From Streptomyces sp. SID5910 (GTDB lineage Bacteria > Actinomycetota > Actinomycetes > Streptomycetales > Streptomycetaceae), in assembly GCF_009862125.1 (NCBI RefSeq), contig NZ_WWHX01000740.1, positions 1-40,091 on the forward strand: a DNA stretch of 40,091 bases. Direction: 5' to 3'. The notes under the pieces are model-generated. The model made no database searches, was not told the DNA's origin, and worked only from the letters and a program-made list of their open reading frames with translations. The position numbers and the translations under genes were made by a program. This document shows, one piece after another, positions 14,656 through 23,600 of the stretch (its first letter is position 1; each line of letters opens with the position of its first letter).

Positions 14656-16827
14656 TCAGTCCGGGATCAGGTCGCGCAGGTTTTCGAGAGTGACGACCCG
14701 GGAGTCCGGGTGCAGTCCCTCGGGGCGTTCGAGACCGATGTACGTCACGGGCTCGTCCGGGACCGGCTTGCCGTCCCACAGGTCCACGGCCGTGGCGCGG
14801 CCGGACATCAGGCCGGTCAGGTACCGCACCGTCAGGTACTCGCGTTCCACGGCGGCGCGCACCACCTTGGACACCGACAGCTGGTTCTCCTCGACCCGGT
14901 TGGCCGAGGAGACGCCCCGCAGATACAGGTGCAGCCACTTCGCGCGCCACCGGCCGTCGTCCTCACGCCGGAACACCAGCGGCAGCGCCACCCGGCCCGT
15001 GCCGCGCAGGTCCGACTTCGTCCGCACCGTGCGCGGCTCGTACGGCCGGCCCTTCTGCTCGCCGTCCCGCAGCATGAAACCGAAGAACGACTCCTCGACC
15101 TCGTCGAAGCCCTCACCGGCGAAGATGTTGACCTGCGGAACGATGAAGGTGCTGCGTACCCGTGCCAGGTCCAGCTCGATGAACTCCGAGGCCCCGTCGG
15201 GCGCCTCGGTGACATCCCCCGAGTGCACCCCTCCGACGGTCTTGAGCGAGGTGTACGAGACCCAGGAGTCGGTGCTGTAGTCGGTGTGGAGGAGCAGCGC
15301 CGAGAGGTCGTAGTCGGTCCGCTCCTCGGTCTCCTTCCAGTACACGAAGAAGCGCAGCCGTTCGCCGTCGACCGCCGAGGCCGAGCCCCGGGGCAGCACG
15401 CCGAGCCCCGCCGCGGCCGCCCTGCCGCTGAGCGGGAGCGCCACGTCGAGGACCTCGGGGTCGAGCAGCAGCCGGCCCGGTGCGGGGAGTCTGCGGGCCA
15501 TGTCGGCGTCGAGGGCGGCGATCAGGCGGTCGCGGTCGGCGGCGGGCACCGGTGGCCGGTCGTCGGGGGCGACCCATCCGCGGCCCCGTCGGTTGACGAA
15601 GACCCGGGGTTCGCCGCTCGCCCGCTCCCGGTTCTGGAAGTGCTCGCGGACCGACAGCACGACCCGGCCGGAGACCTGGGGAGCGACCCGTACCGCGGCG
15701 GCCACCACCTCGTCCCGCTCCTCCTGGCCGGCGGCGATGCGCAGCAGGAGGTCCAGGGCCCGGAACAGCTTGCCGGGCGCGGACTCCAGCAGCCGCACCG
15801 CGCCGCGTATGTCGTAGTCGTCGAGCAGCATCTCGACGCGGCTGTCGAGGGACCGTGCCACCTTCTCCCCGCGTGCCACGGCGAACACGTCGGCCGCGTG
15901 CGGCCAGCGCGGGTACTCGTGCGGGTGGAGCCGCTCACCGAGCCGCTTGAAGGGCTCGCGGTGCGCGTGCACGTCGGCCAGTTTGGCGGGGTTCGCCGCG
16001 ATCACGGCGTCGAGGCCCGCGAGCAGTGCGCGGCGGACCGGCCGCGGCAGGGCCCGGAAGCGGGTCGGCTCCTGAAGGGTCACGTCGCCACCCGACAGTG
16101 CGCAGGCCAGCCGCAGCACGTCGGTGACGGTGTCAAGGAGCAGGTCCGCGCCGGCCATGAGGCGCGCCTCGTTGACGACCGCCCGGTTCTCCCTGACCGG
16201 GATCGACTCCGGCTGGGGCCCGAGCGCGCACCGCTGGGCGAGGGTCTTGAGGTCGTTCAGGTGGTCCTCGCCCAGTGGCGTCGTGCTGCCCGCCAGGGCC
16301 AGATACAGGGCCGTGAGTTCGTCGTCCAGGTCCCGCCCGAGGTGCAGGACGGTCACCCGGTCGCCCGCCGAGGCGATCAGCTCGTCCTGCGCCGCGAGCA
16401 GTTCCTCGTAGGTGTGCTGGTAGCGGCCGTACGTGGGGAGGCTGAGCAGGTCCAGCACTCCGTGCGCCAGTTGCGTCAGCACGCTCGTGCGGGACGCGTC
16501 GTCGCCGAGCGCCTTCACCACGCACCGCATCCAGAACTCCTCGGTGTCCGGCACGTTCGCCGGGAAGTCGATGAAGTACGCGTTGTGCCGGACGTGGTCG
16601 CCCACCATCTCGCTCACCGTGCGCAGCGTCCGCCTGGCCGTGTGCAGGACCGCGGCCTCGGACAGTCCGGACAGCCGCTCCAGCAGCTCGGTGGAGAGCT
16701 TGAAGCCCACGGTTGCCAGCGTCGCGTCGAACTGCCGTGCGGCAGTGGCGCCTTCCCCGGCGGAGCCCTCGGGGAGGGGAATGCGGTGGGTGTGCCGGAT
16801 GACCAGTGACTCGAGACCGTGCGCCAT
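14656..16827 (-). CDS. TerD-domain protein of the MXAN_6230/SCO0854-like group
   Basis: A 723-residue protein. The C-terminal third (about 485-690) has the TerD-type beta-sandwich pattern: FFVYWKETEERTDYDLSA, then SYTSLKTVGGVHSGDVTEAPDGASEFIELDL, then a VPQVNIFAGEGFDEVEESFFGFM strand. TerD domains bind Ca2+ in tellurite and stress-resistance proteins. The preceding 450 residues are helical, matching the long N-terminal part of SCO0854-like proteins. I see no Cys/His-rich RING-like cluster, which that group's name would predict. The ATG at 16827 lacks a clear ribosome site. A GTG at 16863 with AGGGAA upstream is an alternative start and would add 12 residues. It is divergent from the SpoIIE-phosphatase gene, and a vWA gene, another frequent member of ter-type stress clusters, lies 3.2 kb away. 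Confidence 0.75.
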   Translation of the reverse strand: MAHGLESLVIRHTHRIPLPEGSAGEGATAARQFDATLATVGFKLSTELLERLSGLSEAAVLHTARRTLRTVSEMVGDHVRHNAYFIDFPANVPDTEEFWMRCVVKALGDDASRTSVLTQLAHGVLDLLSLPTYGRYQHTYEELLAAQDELIASAGDRVTVLHLGRDLDDELTALYLALAGSTTPLGEDHLNDLKTLAQRCALGPQPESIPVRENRAVVNEARLMAGADLLLDTVTDVLRLACALSGGDVTLQEPTRFRALPRPVRRALLAGLDAVIAANPAKLADVHAHREPFKRLGERLHPHEYPRWPHAADVFAVARGEKVARSLDSRVEMLLDDYDIRGAVRLLESAPGKLFRALDLLLRIAAGQEERDEVVAAAVRVAPQVSGRVVLSVREHFQNRERASGEPRVFVNRRGRGWVAPDDRPPVPAADRDRLIAALDADMARRLPAPGRLLLDPEVLDVALPLSGRAAAAGLGVLPRGSASAVDGERLRFFVYWKETEERTDYDLSALLLHTDYSTDSWVSYTSLKTVGGVHSGDVTEAPDGASEFIELDLARVRSTFIVPQVNIFAGEGFDEVEESFFGFMLRDGEQKGRPYEPRTVRTKSDLRGTGRVALPLVFRREDDGRWRAKWLHLYLRGVSSANRVEENQLSVSKVVRAAVEREYLTVRYLTGLMSGRATAVDLWDGKPVPDEPVTYIGLERPEGLHPDSRVVTLENLRDLIPD

Positions 16828-16986
16828 TCGGGGATGATCGCAGAGGTGTACGAATCGGCGCACGGGAGTTTCCCTGCGCTTCCCCGGCACACCGCCAGGT
16901 GAGGCTCCGGCACTGCGGGGACATACCTGGCATAAGGTGACCGAGGCCGTATGTGTCCTCATAAGCGGCGGTGCGGGAGACGCGTG

Positions 16987-19035
16987 ATGAGCGAAGAGAC
17001 GCAGTGCCTGTCGAGCGGGATCGGACTCGACGTGTTCGATCCGGCCCCCGTGGGCGTCCTCCTCGCCCGCGGGCCCGACCACCGCATCGTCTACATCAAC
17101 ACGCTCTACCGGCAGACCTTCGGCGACCGCCCGCTCGGCCGGTCCCTGCGGGAGGCCTTCCCCGACCTGGCGCAGACCGGCTACTTCGAGATCCTCGACC
17201 GCGTGTTCGCCACCGGCCGCGCCGAACGGGTCTCCACCGCTCCCGTCGACGTGACCTATCCGGGCGAGGCCCACGGCGTCACGCGCTACTTCGACTTCAG
17301 CATCTCCCGGTCGGCGTTCGCCGCGGGGGAGCACGGCGTACTGGCCGTCATCGTCGAGGTCACCGAGCAGGTCGAGGCCGCCGAACGCATCCGGGTCCTG
17401 GCCGAGGAGCGCCGCCGCGCCCTGCTGCGCTACCGCAGCCTGGTCAACGCCGGATCCCAGATGGTGTGGGTGACCGCACCCGAGGGCGGCGTGATCGAGC
17501 CCAGCCCCGGCTGGCAGCGGGTGACCGGGCAGACCTGGGAGGAGTTCCGCGGCAACGGCTGGCTCGACGCCGTCCACCCCGACGACCGCGAGGCCATCGT
17601 CCGGGAGTGGAACCGCGCCCTGGCCGACGTCCCCACCGACTTCACCCACGTCTACCGGCTCCGGCTGGCCGGCGGCGGCTACCGCCACTTCTCCATCTAC
17701 GCGGCGCCCGTGCGCGACGGCGACACCGTCGTCGAATGGGTCGGCACCTGCGCCGACATCGAGCAGCAGTGGCAGGCCGACCGCCGCGACCACCTGCTCG
17801 CCCGCGCCGCGGCCGCCACGGCCGACACGGTGCGGCTCCAGGAGATGCTGGACGCCCTCAGCCATGTGATCGTGCCCGACGTCGCCGACGCCTGCCGCGT
17901 CTACCTCCTGCCGCAGACCCTGGACCGCCCCGCCGGGGGCGCGCTCACCGCCGAACGCGTCGTCGCCCTCACCCGCCCCGGCATGCCCGACCTGCCCCCG
18001 CACCGCGAGGAGCATCTGCGGCCCGACAGCCCGCTCGCCCGCGCCATCGAGCAGGGCAGCCCCCTGTACGCGGCGTTCCCACCGGGCGAGCCGCCGCCGG
18101 ACCTGGCGGGGCCCGAGGACGCGCCGTGGCTGTCGGGCGGCGTCAACAGCATCGTCCTGCTCCCCGTCGTCGTGGACGGCGCCACCGCCGCCCTGTTCAC
18201 CGCGTCCGTCAGCGACGACCGGCCACCGCTCGGCCGCCCCGAGCTGGACCTGCTGCGCGATCTGGTCGAGCAGACGCACGCGCCGCTGCGCAGTGCCCTG
18301 GAGTACCAGCGCACCCGGCAGGTCGCCCTCGCCCTCCAGCGCAGCCTGCTGACCGCGCCGCCCGAGGTGCCGGGCCTGGACATCGCCGTGCGCTACCGGC
18401 CCAGTACGGTCGGCGCCGAGGTCGGCGGCGACTGGTACGACTCCTTCGTCCTGCGCGACGGCGCGGTCGTCCTGACCATCGGCGACGTCGCCGGGCACGA
18501 TCTGCCGGCCGCCGTCACCATGAGCCAGTTGCGCAACATGCTGCGCGGGCTCGCCCTGGACCGGGAGGAGCCCACCGGGGAGATCCTGCACCGCCTGGAC
18601 ATCTCCGTGCAGACCCTCTACCCGGAGGGGACGGCCACCTGCATCCTGGCCCGCGTGGAGCAGCCCGGCCCCGGCGCCTTCCGCCTCCAGTACTCCGTCG
18701 CCGGCCACCCTCCCCCGCTCCTCGTCGCCCCCGACGGCACCGCGGGCTTCCTGACCGACGCCCGCGACCCCCTCATCGGCCTGGTGCCGGACCCCCGCTA
18801 CACCAGCGCCCAGCAACCGCTGCCGCCGGGCTCCACGCTGCTCTTCTACACCGACGGCCTGGTGGAACGCCGCGACGAGGACCTCCAGCAGGGGCTGGAA
18901 CGGCTGCGCCGTGCGGCGTCGCAGGCCGCGGGGCAGCCCCTGGAGACCCTGTGCGACGACCTCCTGGTCGCCCTCCTCCCCGAGGGCGGCACGGACGACG
19001 TGGCGATGCTGGCCCTGCGGGTGCTCAGAGCATGA
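16987..19035 (+). CDS. PAS-PAS-GAF-SpoIIE protein phosphatase
   Basis: A 682-residue PP2C-type serine/threonine phosphatase with sensor domains. PAS 1 covers about 15-130 (APVGVLLARGPDHRIVYIN), PAS 2 about 145-260 (VNAGSQMVWVT...WLDAVHPDDREAI), a GAF-like domain about 270-430, and SpoIIE phosphatase about 455-680. The metal-binding aspartates are present: Asp482 (GGDWYD), Asp500 (GDVAGHD) and the late DDVAML motif. There is no C-terminal HATPase kinase domain, unlike many Streptomyces paralogues. These proteins usually dephosphorylate anti-anti-sigma factors in partner-switching stress pathways; no such partner is encoded nearby. The ATG at 16987 follows GGGAG by 8 nt, with an overlapping GTG at 16984. 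Its last 11 bp overlap the end of the convergent vWA gene. Confidence 0.92.
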   Translation: MSEETQCLSSGIGLDVFDPAPVGVLLARGPDHRIVYINTLYRQTFGDRPLGRSLREAFPDLAQTGYFEILDRVFATGRAERVSTAPVDVTYPGEAHGVTRYFDFSISRSAFAAGEHGVLAVIVEVTEQVEAAERIRVLAEERRRALLRYRSLVNAGSQMVWVTAPEGGVIEPSPGWQRVTGQTWEEFRGNGWLDAVHPDDREAIVREWNRALADVPTDFTHVYRLRLAGGGYRHFSIYAAPVRDGDTVVEWVGTCADIEQQWQADRRDHLLARAAAATADTVRLQEMLDALSHVIVPDVADACRVYLLPQTLDRPAGGALTAERVVALTRPGMPDLPPHREEHLRPDSPLARAIEQGSPLYAAFPPGEPPPDLAGPEDAPWLSGGVNSIVLLPVVVDGATAALFTASVSDDRPPLGRPELDLLRDLVEQTHAPLRSALEYQRTRQVALALQRSLLTAPPEVPGLDIAVRYRPSTVGAEVGGDWYDSFVLRDGAVVLTIGDVAGHDLPAAVTMSQLRNMLRGLALDREEPTGEILHRLDISVQTLYPEGTATCILARVEQPGPGAFRLQYSVAGHPPPLLVAPDGTAGFLTDARDPLIGLVPDPRYTSAQQPLPPGSTLLFYTDGLVERRDEDLQQGLERLRRAASQAAGQPLETLCDDLLVALLPEGGTDDVAMLALRVLRA

Positions 19036-20083
19036 TGAGCAGCCGGGTCTGCGGCTTGAGCTTCCTGTTCACCGAGCGGCTCTGCACGTACACCTCCAGC
19101 TTGGGGTTGTTGCCGGCCTTCACGGACACGGTCCCCTGGACGCCCGTGCCGAACAGGAGGCTGCGGGCCGCGTCGCCCGTGTAGGCGCGGTCGGTGTCCT
19201 TCTCGACGACGATGACCTCCTTGTTGGGCTGGACCAGGGCGCGGGCGCCCAACTGGTAGTAGCAGGCGCCGCGTTCGTAGGTGACGCCCGGGTGCGAGTT
19301 GACGAAGGGGCGGATCTCGATCTCCTTGTCGACCTTGAGGAGCCGGTACTTGTCGGCCGGGATCGGTTCGAGGTTGGCCCGTACGTCGTCGACGGATATG
19401 TCCTGGCCGACGGCGAACAGGTTCTTCGTGCCGCGCACGCCCTGCTCGCGTCCCCGCAGGAAGCTGGTGGCGGCGGCCCGCACGGTGCCGATGGCCTCCT
19501 CGACGCCCTTCTGCGAGTCCGCGTCCCAGATGGCGATGTTGCCGGCCGGGAAGCCGTAGTTCTGCGCGGTGCGCTTGGCCAGCGAGTTCGGGACGAGGAT
19601 CGCGGACGTCCAGTGGCCCGGGAGTCCGTTCATCTTCGCCGTGATCCTGTCGAGCCAGGGGCCGAGGATGGACATGTCGCCGTCGTGGCGCCGGTCGCCG
19701 CCGGAGGCGTTCTCCTCGCCGTCCGTCACGACGATCTGGAGGAAGCTGTGCTCGCCGTACTCCTCCCAGATGTGCCCCAGGTCGTCCAGGGACTTCAGGG
19801 AGGCCTCGATCAGGGCCGTGGCGCCGTTGTTGACCTTGTAGAGGCCCCGCATGGACGGCAGGTGCTTCACGTCCATGTCCCAGACCAGGTTCTCCACCCG
19901 GTGGTCGAAGGAGTAGAGGCTGATCCGGGTCTCATGGCCGAGGCTGTCCGACTCGGCCTTCAGACCGGCCACGAACTCGTCGACGACGCGGACGAGTTGG
20001 CTCTGGTGCTGATACATGGAACCCGAACAGTCCACGACCAGCGCGACGTGATTCACCTTGTGCTGGATCCTGTTGGCGGACAT
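19025..20083 (-). CDS. von Willebrand factor A domain protein
   Basis: A 352-residue protein with an N-terminal vWA domain (about 10-200). The MIDAS metal site is complete in its first motif, DCSGSM (Asp18, Ser20, Ser22), with the later Thr in NNGATALIEA and Asp in VVTDGEEN. The C-terminal 150 residues form a beta-rich region with no family I recognise, possibly another sandwich domain. There is no signal peptide, so it is cytoplasmic. vWA proteins of this type co-occur with TerD-family proteins in bacterial stress systems. The ATG at 20083 is preceded by AGAAGGAG at 7 nt. It is divergent from the Pepco/caspase operon and shares 11 bp of coding overlap with the SpoIIE-phosphatase gene at its 3' end. 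Confidence 0.88.
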   Translation of the reverse strand: MSANRIQHKVNHVALVVDCSGSMYQHQSQLVRVVDEFVAGLKAESDSLGHETRISLYSFDHRVENLVWDMDVKHLPSMRGLYKVNNGATALIEASLKSLDDLGHIWEEYGEHSFLQIVVTDGEENASGGDRRHDGDMSILGPWLDRITAKMNGLPGHWTSAILVPNSLAKRTAQNYGFPAGNIAIWDADSQKGVEEAIGTVRAAATSFLRGREQGVRGTKNLFAVGQDISVDDVRANLEPIPADKYRLLKVDKEIEIRPFVNSHPGVTYERGACYYQLGARALVQPNKEVIVVEKDTDRAYTGDAARSLLFGTGVQGTVSVKAGNNPKLEVYVQSRSVNRKLKPQTRLLIML

Positions 20084-20123
20084 GGTTCTGCTCCTTCTGC
20101 GAGGCTCCCCGACTGATGCTCGA

Positions 20124-20129
20124 ACACTA
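20124..20129 (-). promoter_or_regulatory. Putative -10 for the vWA gene
   Basis: TAGTGT on the minus strand fits the Streptomyces TAGnnT -10 pattern and would start transcription about 34 nt before the vWA ATG. There is no clear -35. In the rest of the divergent gap (20130-20331) I see no confident promoter for the Pepco operon. Confidence 0.3.
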
Positions 20130-20331
20130 GGCCGGGGCACTGACAACGCCGTCCTGCCTCGGAACTACGGCCCGGCCAGTGCCGGACACGACGTCCGAAC
20201 CTGGCCAATGTCCGCCACTCCCAGTGCGGTTGACGTGCTCTGACCTATGCTCGTCCTGCCGCGGACGTCAGACCGCACACGCGCCGCGACCGGAGGCCGG
20301 GCCGTGAGCCCGCACCAGTGAGGGGGAGACT

Positions 20332-20679
20332 GTGAACGAGGCCGGTCTGCAAATCCTTGTCAACGCCGACGACGAGGACTTCGACGACGTCACGCAGGCC
20401 CGGGGAGGCACGAAGGGACGCCGGCGAACCGCCAACGGCGAGGTCGCCGCGGTGCCGGTCAGGGTCGAGCAGCTGCGGGCCAACCTCGAGAGCACCGTCG
20501 ACGCGCTGCGTGAGGTCTTCGGCCGGATCTCCGACGCCGGCGGACGGTTCCCGCTGCGGGAAGTACAGGTCTCCTTCGAGGTGTCCGCCAAGGGCGGCAT
20601 CCGACTGATCGGTACCAGCGAGGTCGAGGGGAAGGGCGGCATCACCATGGTCTTCGGCGCCGGCGAAGGCAGCCGGTGA
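20332..20679 (+). CDS. Pepco-domain-like protein, partner of the caspase-HSP90 protein
   Basis: A 115-residue protein. After an acidic N-terminus and a basic patch (KGRRR, residues 29-33), the core reads VPVRVEQLRANLESTVDALREVF followed by PLREVQVSFEVSAKGGIRLIGTS and GKGGITMVFG. This is the helix-then-beta layout with a terminal GKGGI strand of the Pepco domain, a small domain described as co-occurring with peptidases and EAD/STAND modules in bacterial conflict systems. The GTG start has GGGGGAG about 5 nt upstream. It ends 4 nt before the 1741-aa caspase-HSP90 gene, so the two are almost certainly co-translated. A sensor or substrate role for the protease is plausible but inferred. The Pepco assignment rests on pattern memory, not on a search. 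Confidence 0.72.
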   Translation: MNEAGLQILVNADDEDFDDVTQARGGTKGRRRTANGEVAAVPVRVEQLRANLESTVDALREVFGRISDAGGRFPLREVQVSFEVSAKGGIRLIGTSEVEGKGGITMVFGAGEGSR

Positions 20680-20683
20680 GGCC

Positions 20684-23600
20684 GTGAGCCGCCATCGCGC
20701 ACTGCTCCTGTTCGTTCCCCGCTTCCAGTCGGAGGGATGGCAGGACCTCGACTACCTCGAAGGCGAGTTCCACAAGGTCAGGGCAGAACTCGGCCAGTGC
20801 GGCTACGAGATCTCGCAGGACAGCAGCTGTGACCACGAGGAGCTCACGTACCAGGGACTCACCAGGCGGATCGAGACCTTCCTCCGCAGCGGGAGGCGTG
20901 GTGACCACCTCGTGGTGTACCTCAGCGGCCACGGCTTCTACTACGACCGGACCCTGTGGTTCGTCGGTTCGGACTCGGACGGGCTGAGTGACAGCAAAGC
21001 CGTCATCCGCAGCTCCAACCTTCCGCTGGACGACCACTGGGCCGACACCGTCGGTGACGACACTCGGGCGGAGAACGTGCTCTTCGTCGTCGACGCATGC
21101 CGGGAGCGCCTGTCGACCGACCGCCACGAGCGCCTGTCACCGGTCAAGCCGCTGGCCGGTCACGACAGGCTGACGTATCTCCTGGCCTGCGCTCCCTCGG
21201 AGGTGGCGGCCTTCTCCGGCAACGGCGCCGAGCGGTCCAGCCTCTTCACCAAGGCGCTCCTGAACGTCCTGGGCGACGGACACGAGGAGCTCCCCGCCGG
21301 GCGGCTGCACACCCTGCTGAGCGACGAGATGGCCGATCTCCAGGAGCGCCACCGGGGCGAGCTCCCCGCCCGGCTCGACCAGCGGCCGAGGCTGAGCGGT
21401 GAGCACGGCGAGAAGCAGTTCCCGTTCCTCCCCCGCACCGGGTCTCCCGCCCAGGAACGTCTCCGCCTGCTGTCGGAGCACGCCGTGTGGGACCGCGCGG
21501 ACACCCGGGGCCAACGGCTCAAGCAGCCGGCGGAGACCGTGGCACGCATGATCAGCGAGCAGCTGGAGGAGGAACGCCGACGCCTCGCGGACCATCCGTG
21601 GATCGACTGGGAAGCGGACCAGCGGGCGAGTCACTGGCTGAGCCTGCTCATCGGCAGGTACTTCGCCGACAGCCGGTTCAGCGAGGCGGAGGTCGCCTTC
21701 CTCACTCTGGCACCGACGCTCTACCACCTCCAACGGGTCCACAACGCGCAGTTGACGGAGAGGGAGCTCCAGCGTTTCGACGACCAGGACGAGGACTGGG
21801 CCGACTACTCGTCCCTTCTCCAGCGCGTTACGCCCGATCGCCGGCCGGCACCGAGGTCGAGGGACGTCCGCACCGTCCGCCTCTGGCTCCTGCAGCAGCG
21901 GAGGTCCCAGCTGAGCATGGCCAGTGATCGTCTGTCCGACGGCACACTGGAGGCGTGGCGGCAAGTCTCGAAGTCCTCGCCCTCGTCGCTGCTGCCCGAG
22001 CTGCTGGACGTGAAGCTGCTTTCCTGGCTCTTCCAGGCGATGCAGCACGGTGGCAGCATCCTCGCCTCTCCCCCGCCCGAGACGGGACCTGCTGCGGGCA
22101 CGGTCCGCCGCAGGCTGATCGGATACCTGCTCACCCTGTCGCAGGCCATGGCACTGGATCTGGCCGATCTGCCACGGGTCCTGGTGGACCACCTCCGCAG
22201 CGACGACGGAATGAGTCTCCGGCAGGCCAAGAAGACCATCGGTGAAGCGGAGTGGACGACCGGGGACAACAGCCTGGCGCTGGTGGCTTCCTGCCCGCAC
22301 CAGGCCGTGATGGCCGCTCTGCAGGAGCACGCCGCCTCCGTCGACGGGCTGCTCTACCACGCGAGCCACCGTGTCCCCCGCGACAGCGAAAGCGCGGCCG
22401 AGCTCTCGCGGCTCCCCGTGCGAGCCTCCGGCGACCACGTTCTGCCCGAGAGGGGCGAACGGGGACTCAAGTTCCTCTCCGTCGCCACTCGCTTCGGCCT
22501 CGACGGCGCGCGCGTGCGTGACCTCCTGACCGGCGAGCAGCTGTATCGCGACCGCTCCCTGGCCGTCCGGGAGCTCTACCAGAACGCCATGGACGCGTGT
22601 GCGGTCCGTCAGGCCCGCGAGCAGTGCCGTCCGGCCGGGAAACCGGGACGGCCGGAGTGGAAGCCCAGGATCGAGATCCATCAGAAGAGCGACGGCCACC
22701 GCCTGTACGTGGAGTGCGTGGACAACGGCTCGGGAATGGACCGGTACGAACTGGTGGAGGCATTCGCCCAGGGCGGCGCCCGGCTGTCTCATCTCGCCTC
22801 CTTCCAGCAGGAGCAGGCGGACTGGGAGAGCCGGGGGATCAGCTTCCATCGCAACAGCAGGTTCGGCATCGGCGTCCTGAGCTACTTCATGCTGGCGGAC
22901 GAGATCCAGGTCGTCACACGCAAGTTCGACCGTGACGGCACGTTCGGCCAGCCACTGCGCGTCACGGTGTTCGGCCCGGACGACCTCTTCGAGGTCAAGG
23001 ACCAGGTCGAAGAGCCCGACTTCAACGGCGACGACTGCGGTACCAGGGTCAGGCTCTACCTCAACCCACGACGGGCCACCGACCTGTCCTGTGTGCAGGC
23101 GATGCGGAACGTTCTGGCGATCGCCCGCTTCCAGACCCTCGTGACCTACGAGGAGGAGGGCGAGTGGGAGGAATGGTCACCCGACGAGTTCCGGCCCCGT
23201 GCGGGCAGCGCGATCGACGCGGGCGGCCAGGTCGTCCGGGGCGGGTACGGGGACGTGTTCTGGTGCGAACGGGGCGGCGCACTCCTCATCGACGGCATCG
23301 TGGCAGAGGCCAGCTGGCCCCAGCCCGCGACCGTGTCCTTCCCGAGCAAGGTGGCCGTCGAGGGGGCGGTGGTCAACCTCCGGGGCCGCATCGGTCTTCC
23401 CGGCCGCGGGAACCACGCCGTCCCACGCCTCTCCGTCGACCGCAGATCGATCCTGGACGACATCGGTGAGCCCGTCGTCGAACGGTTGCAGCGAGCTGTC
23501 GACAGCCTGCCGGGGTCCGGTCTGCTCTCTGAGGAGTGGCTGGAGCGCATGGCCGAGGAGGACCTGCGGATCGCCGATGCCGTGGTGGCGGCACTGAGCT

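Noticed and set aside
14628-14693. Small ORF behind a purine-rich stretch (starts MALPWATLALSPG)
   Set aside because: It overlaps the end of the TerD gene antisense, has no known relatives that I recognise, and the purine run is likely part of the 3' region of the HprK-like transcript.
14656-18816. Very long minus-strand open frame covering the TerD gene and the SpoIIE-phosphatase gene
   Set aside because: Only the part up to 16827 reads as a real protein. The extension is antisense to a gene with clear PAS, GAF and SpoIIE motifs; such mirror frames are common in high-GC DNA.
20224-20245. TTGACG and TATGCT as promoter for the Pepco operon
   Set aside because: The two boxes are only 10 bp apart, which is not compatible with a sigma-70-type promoter.
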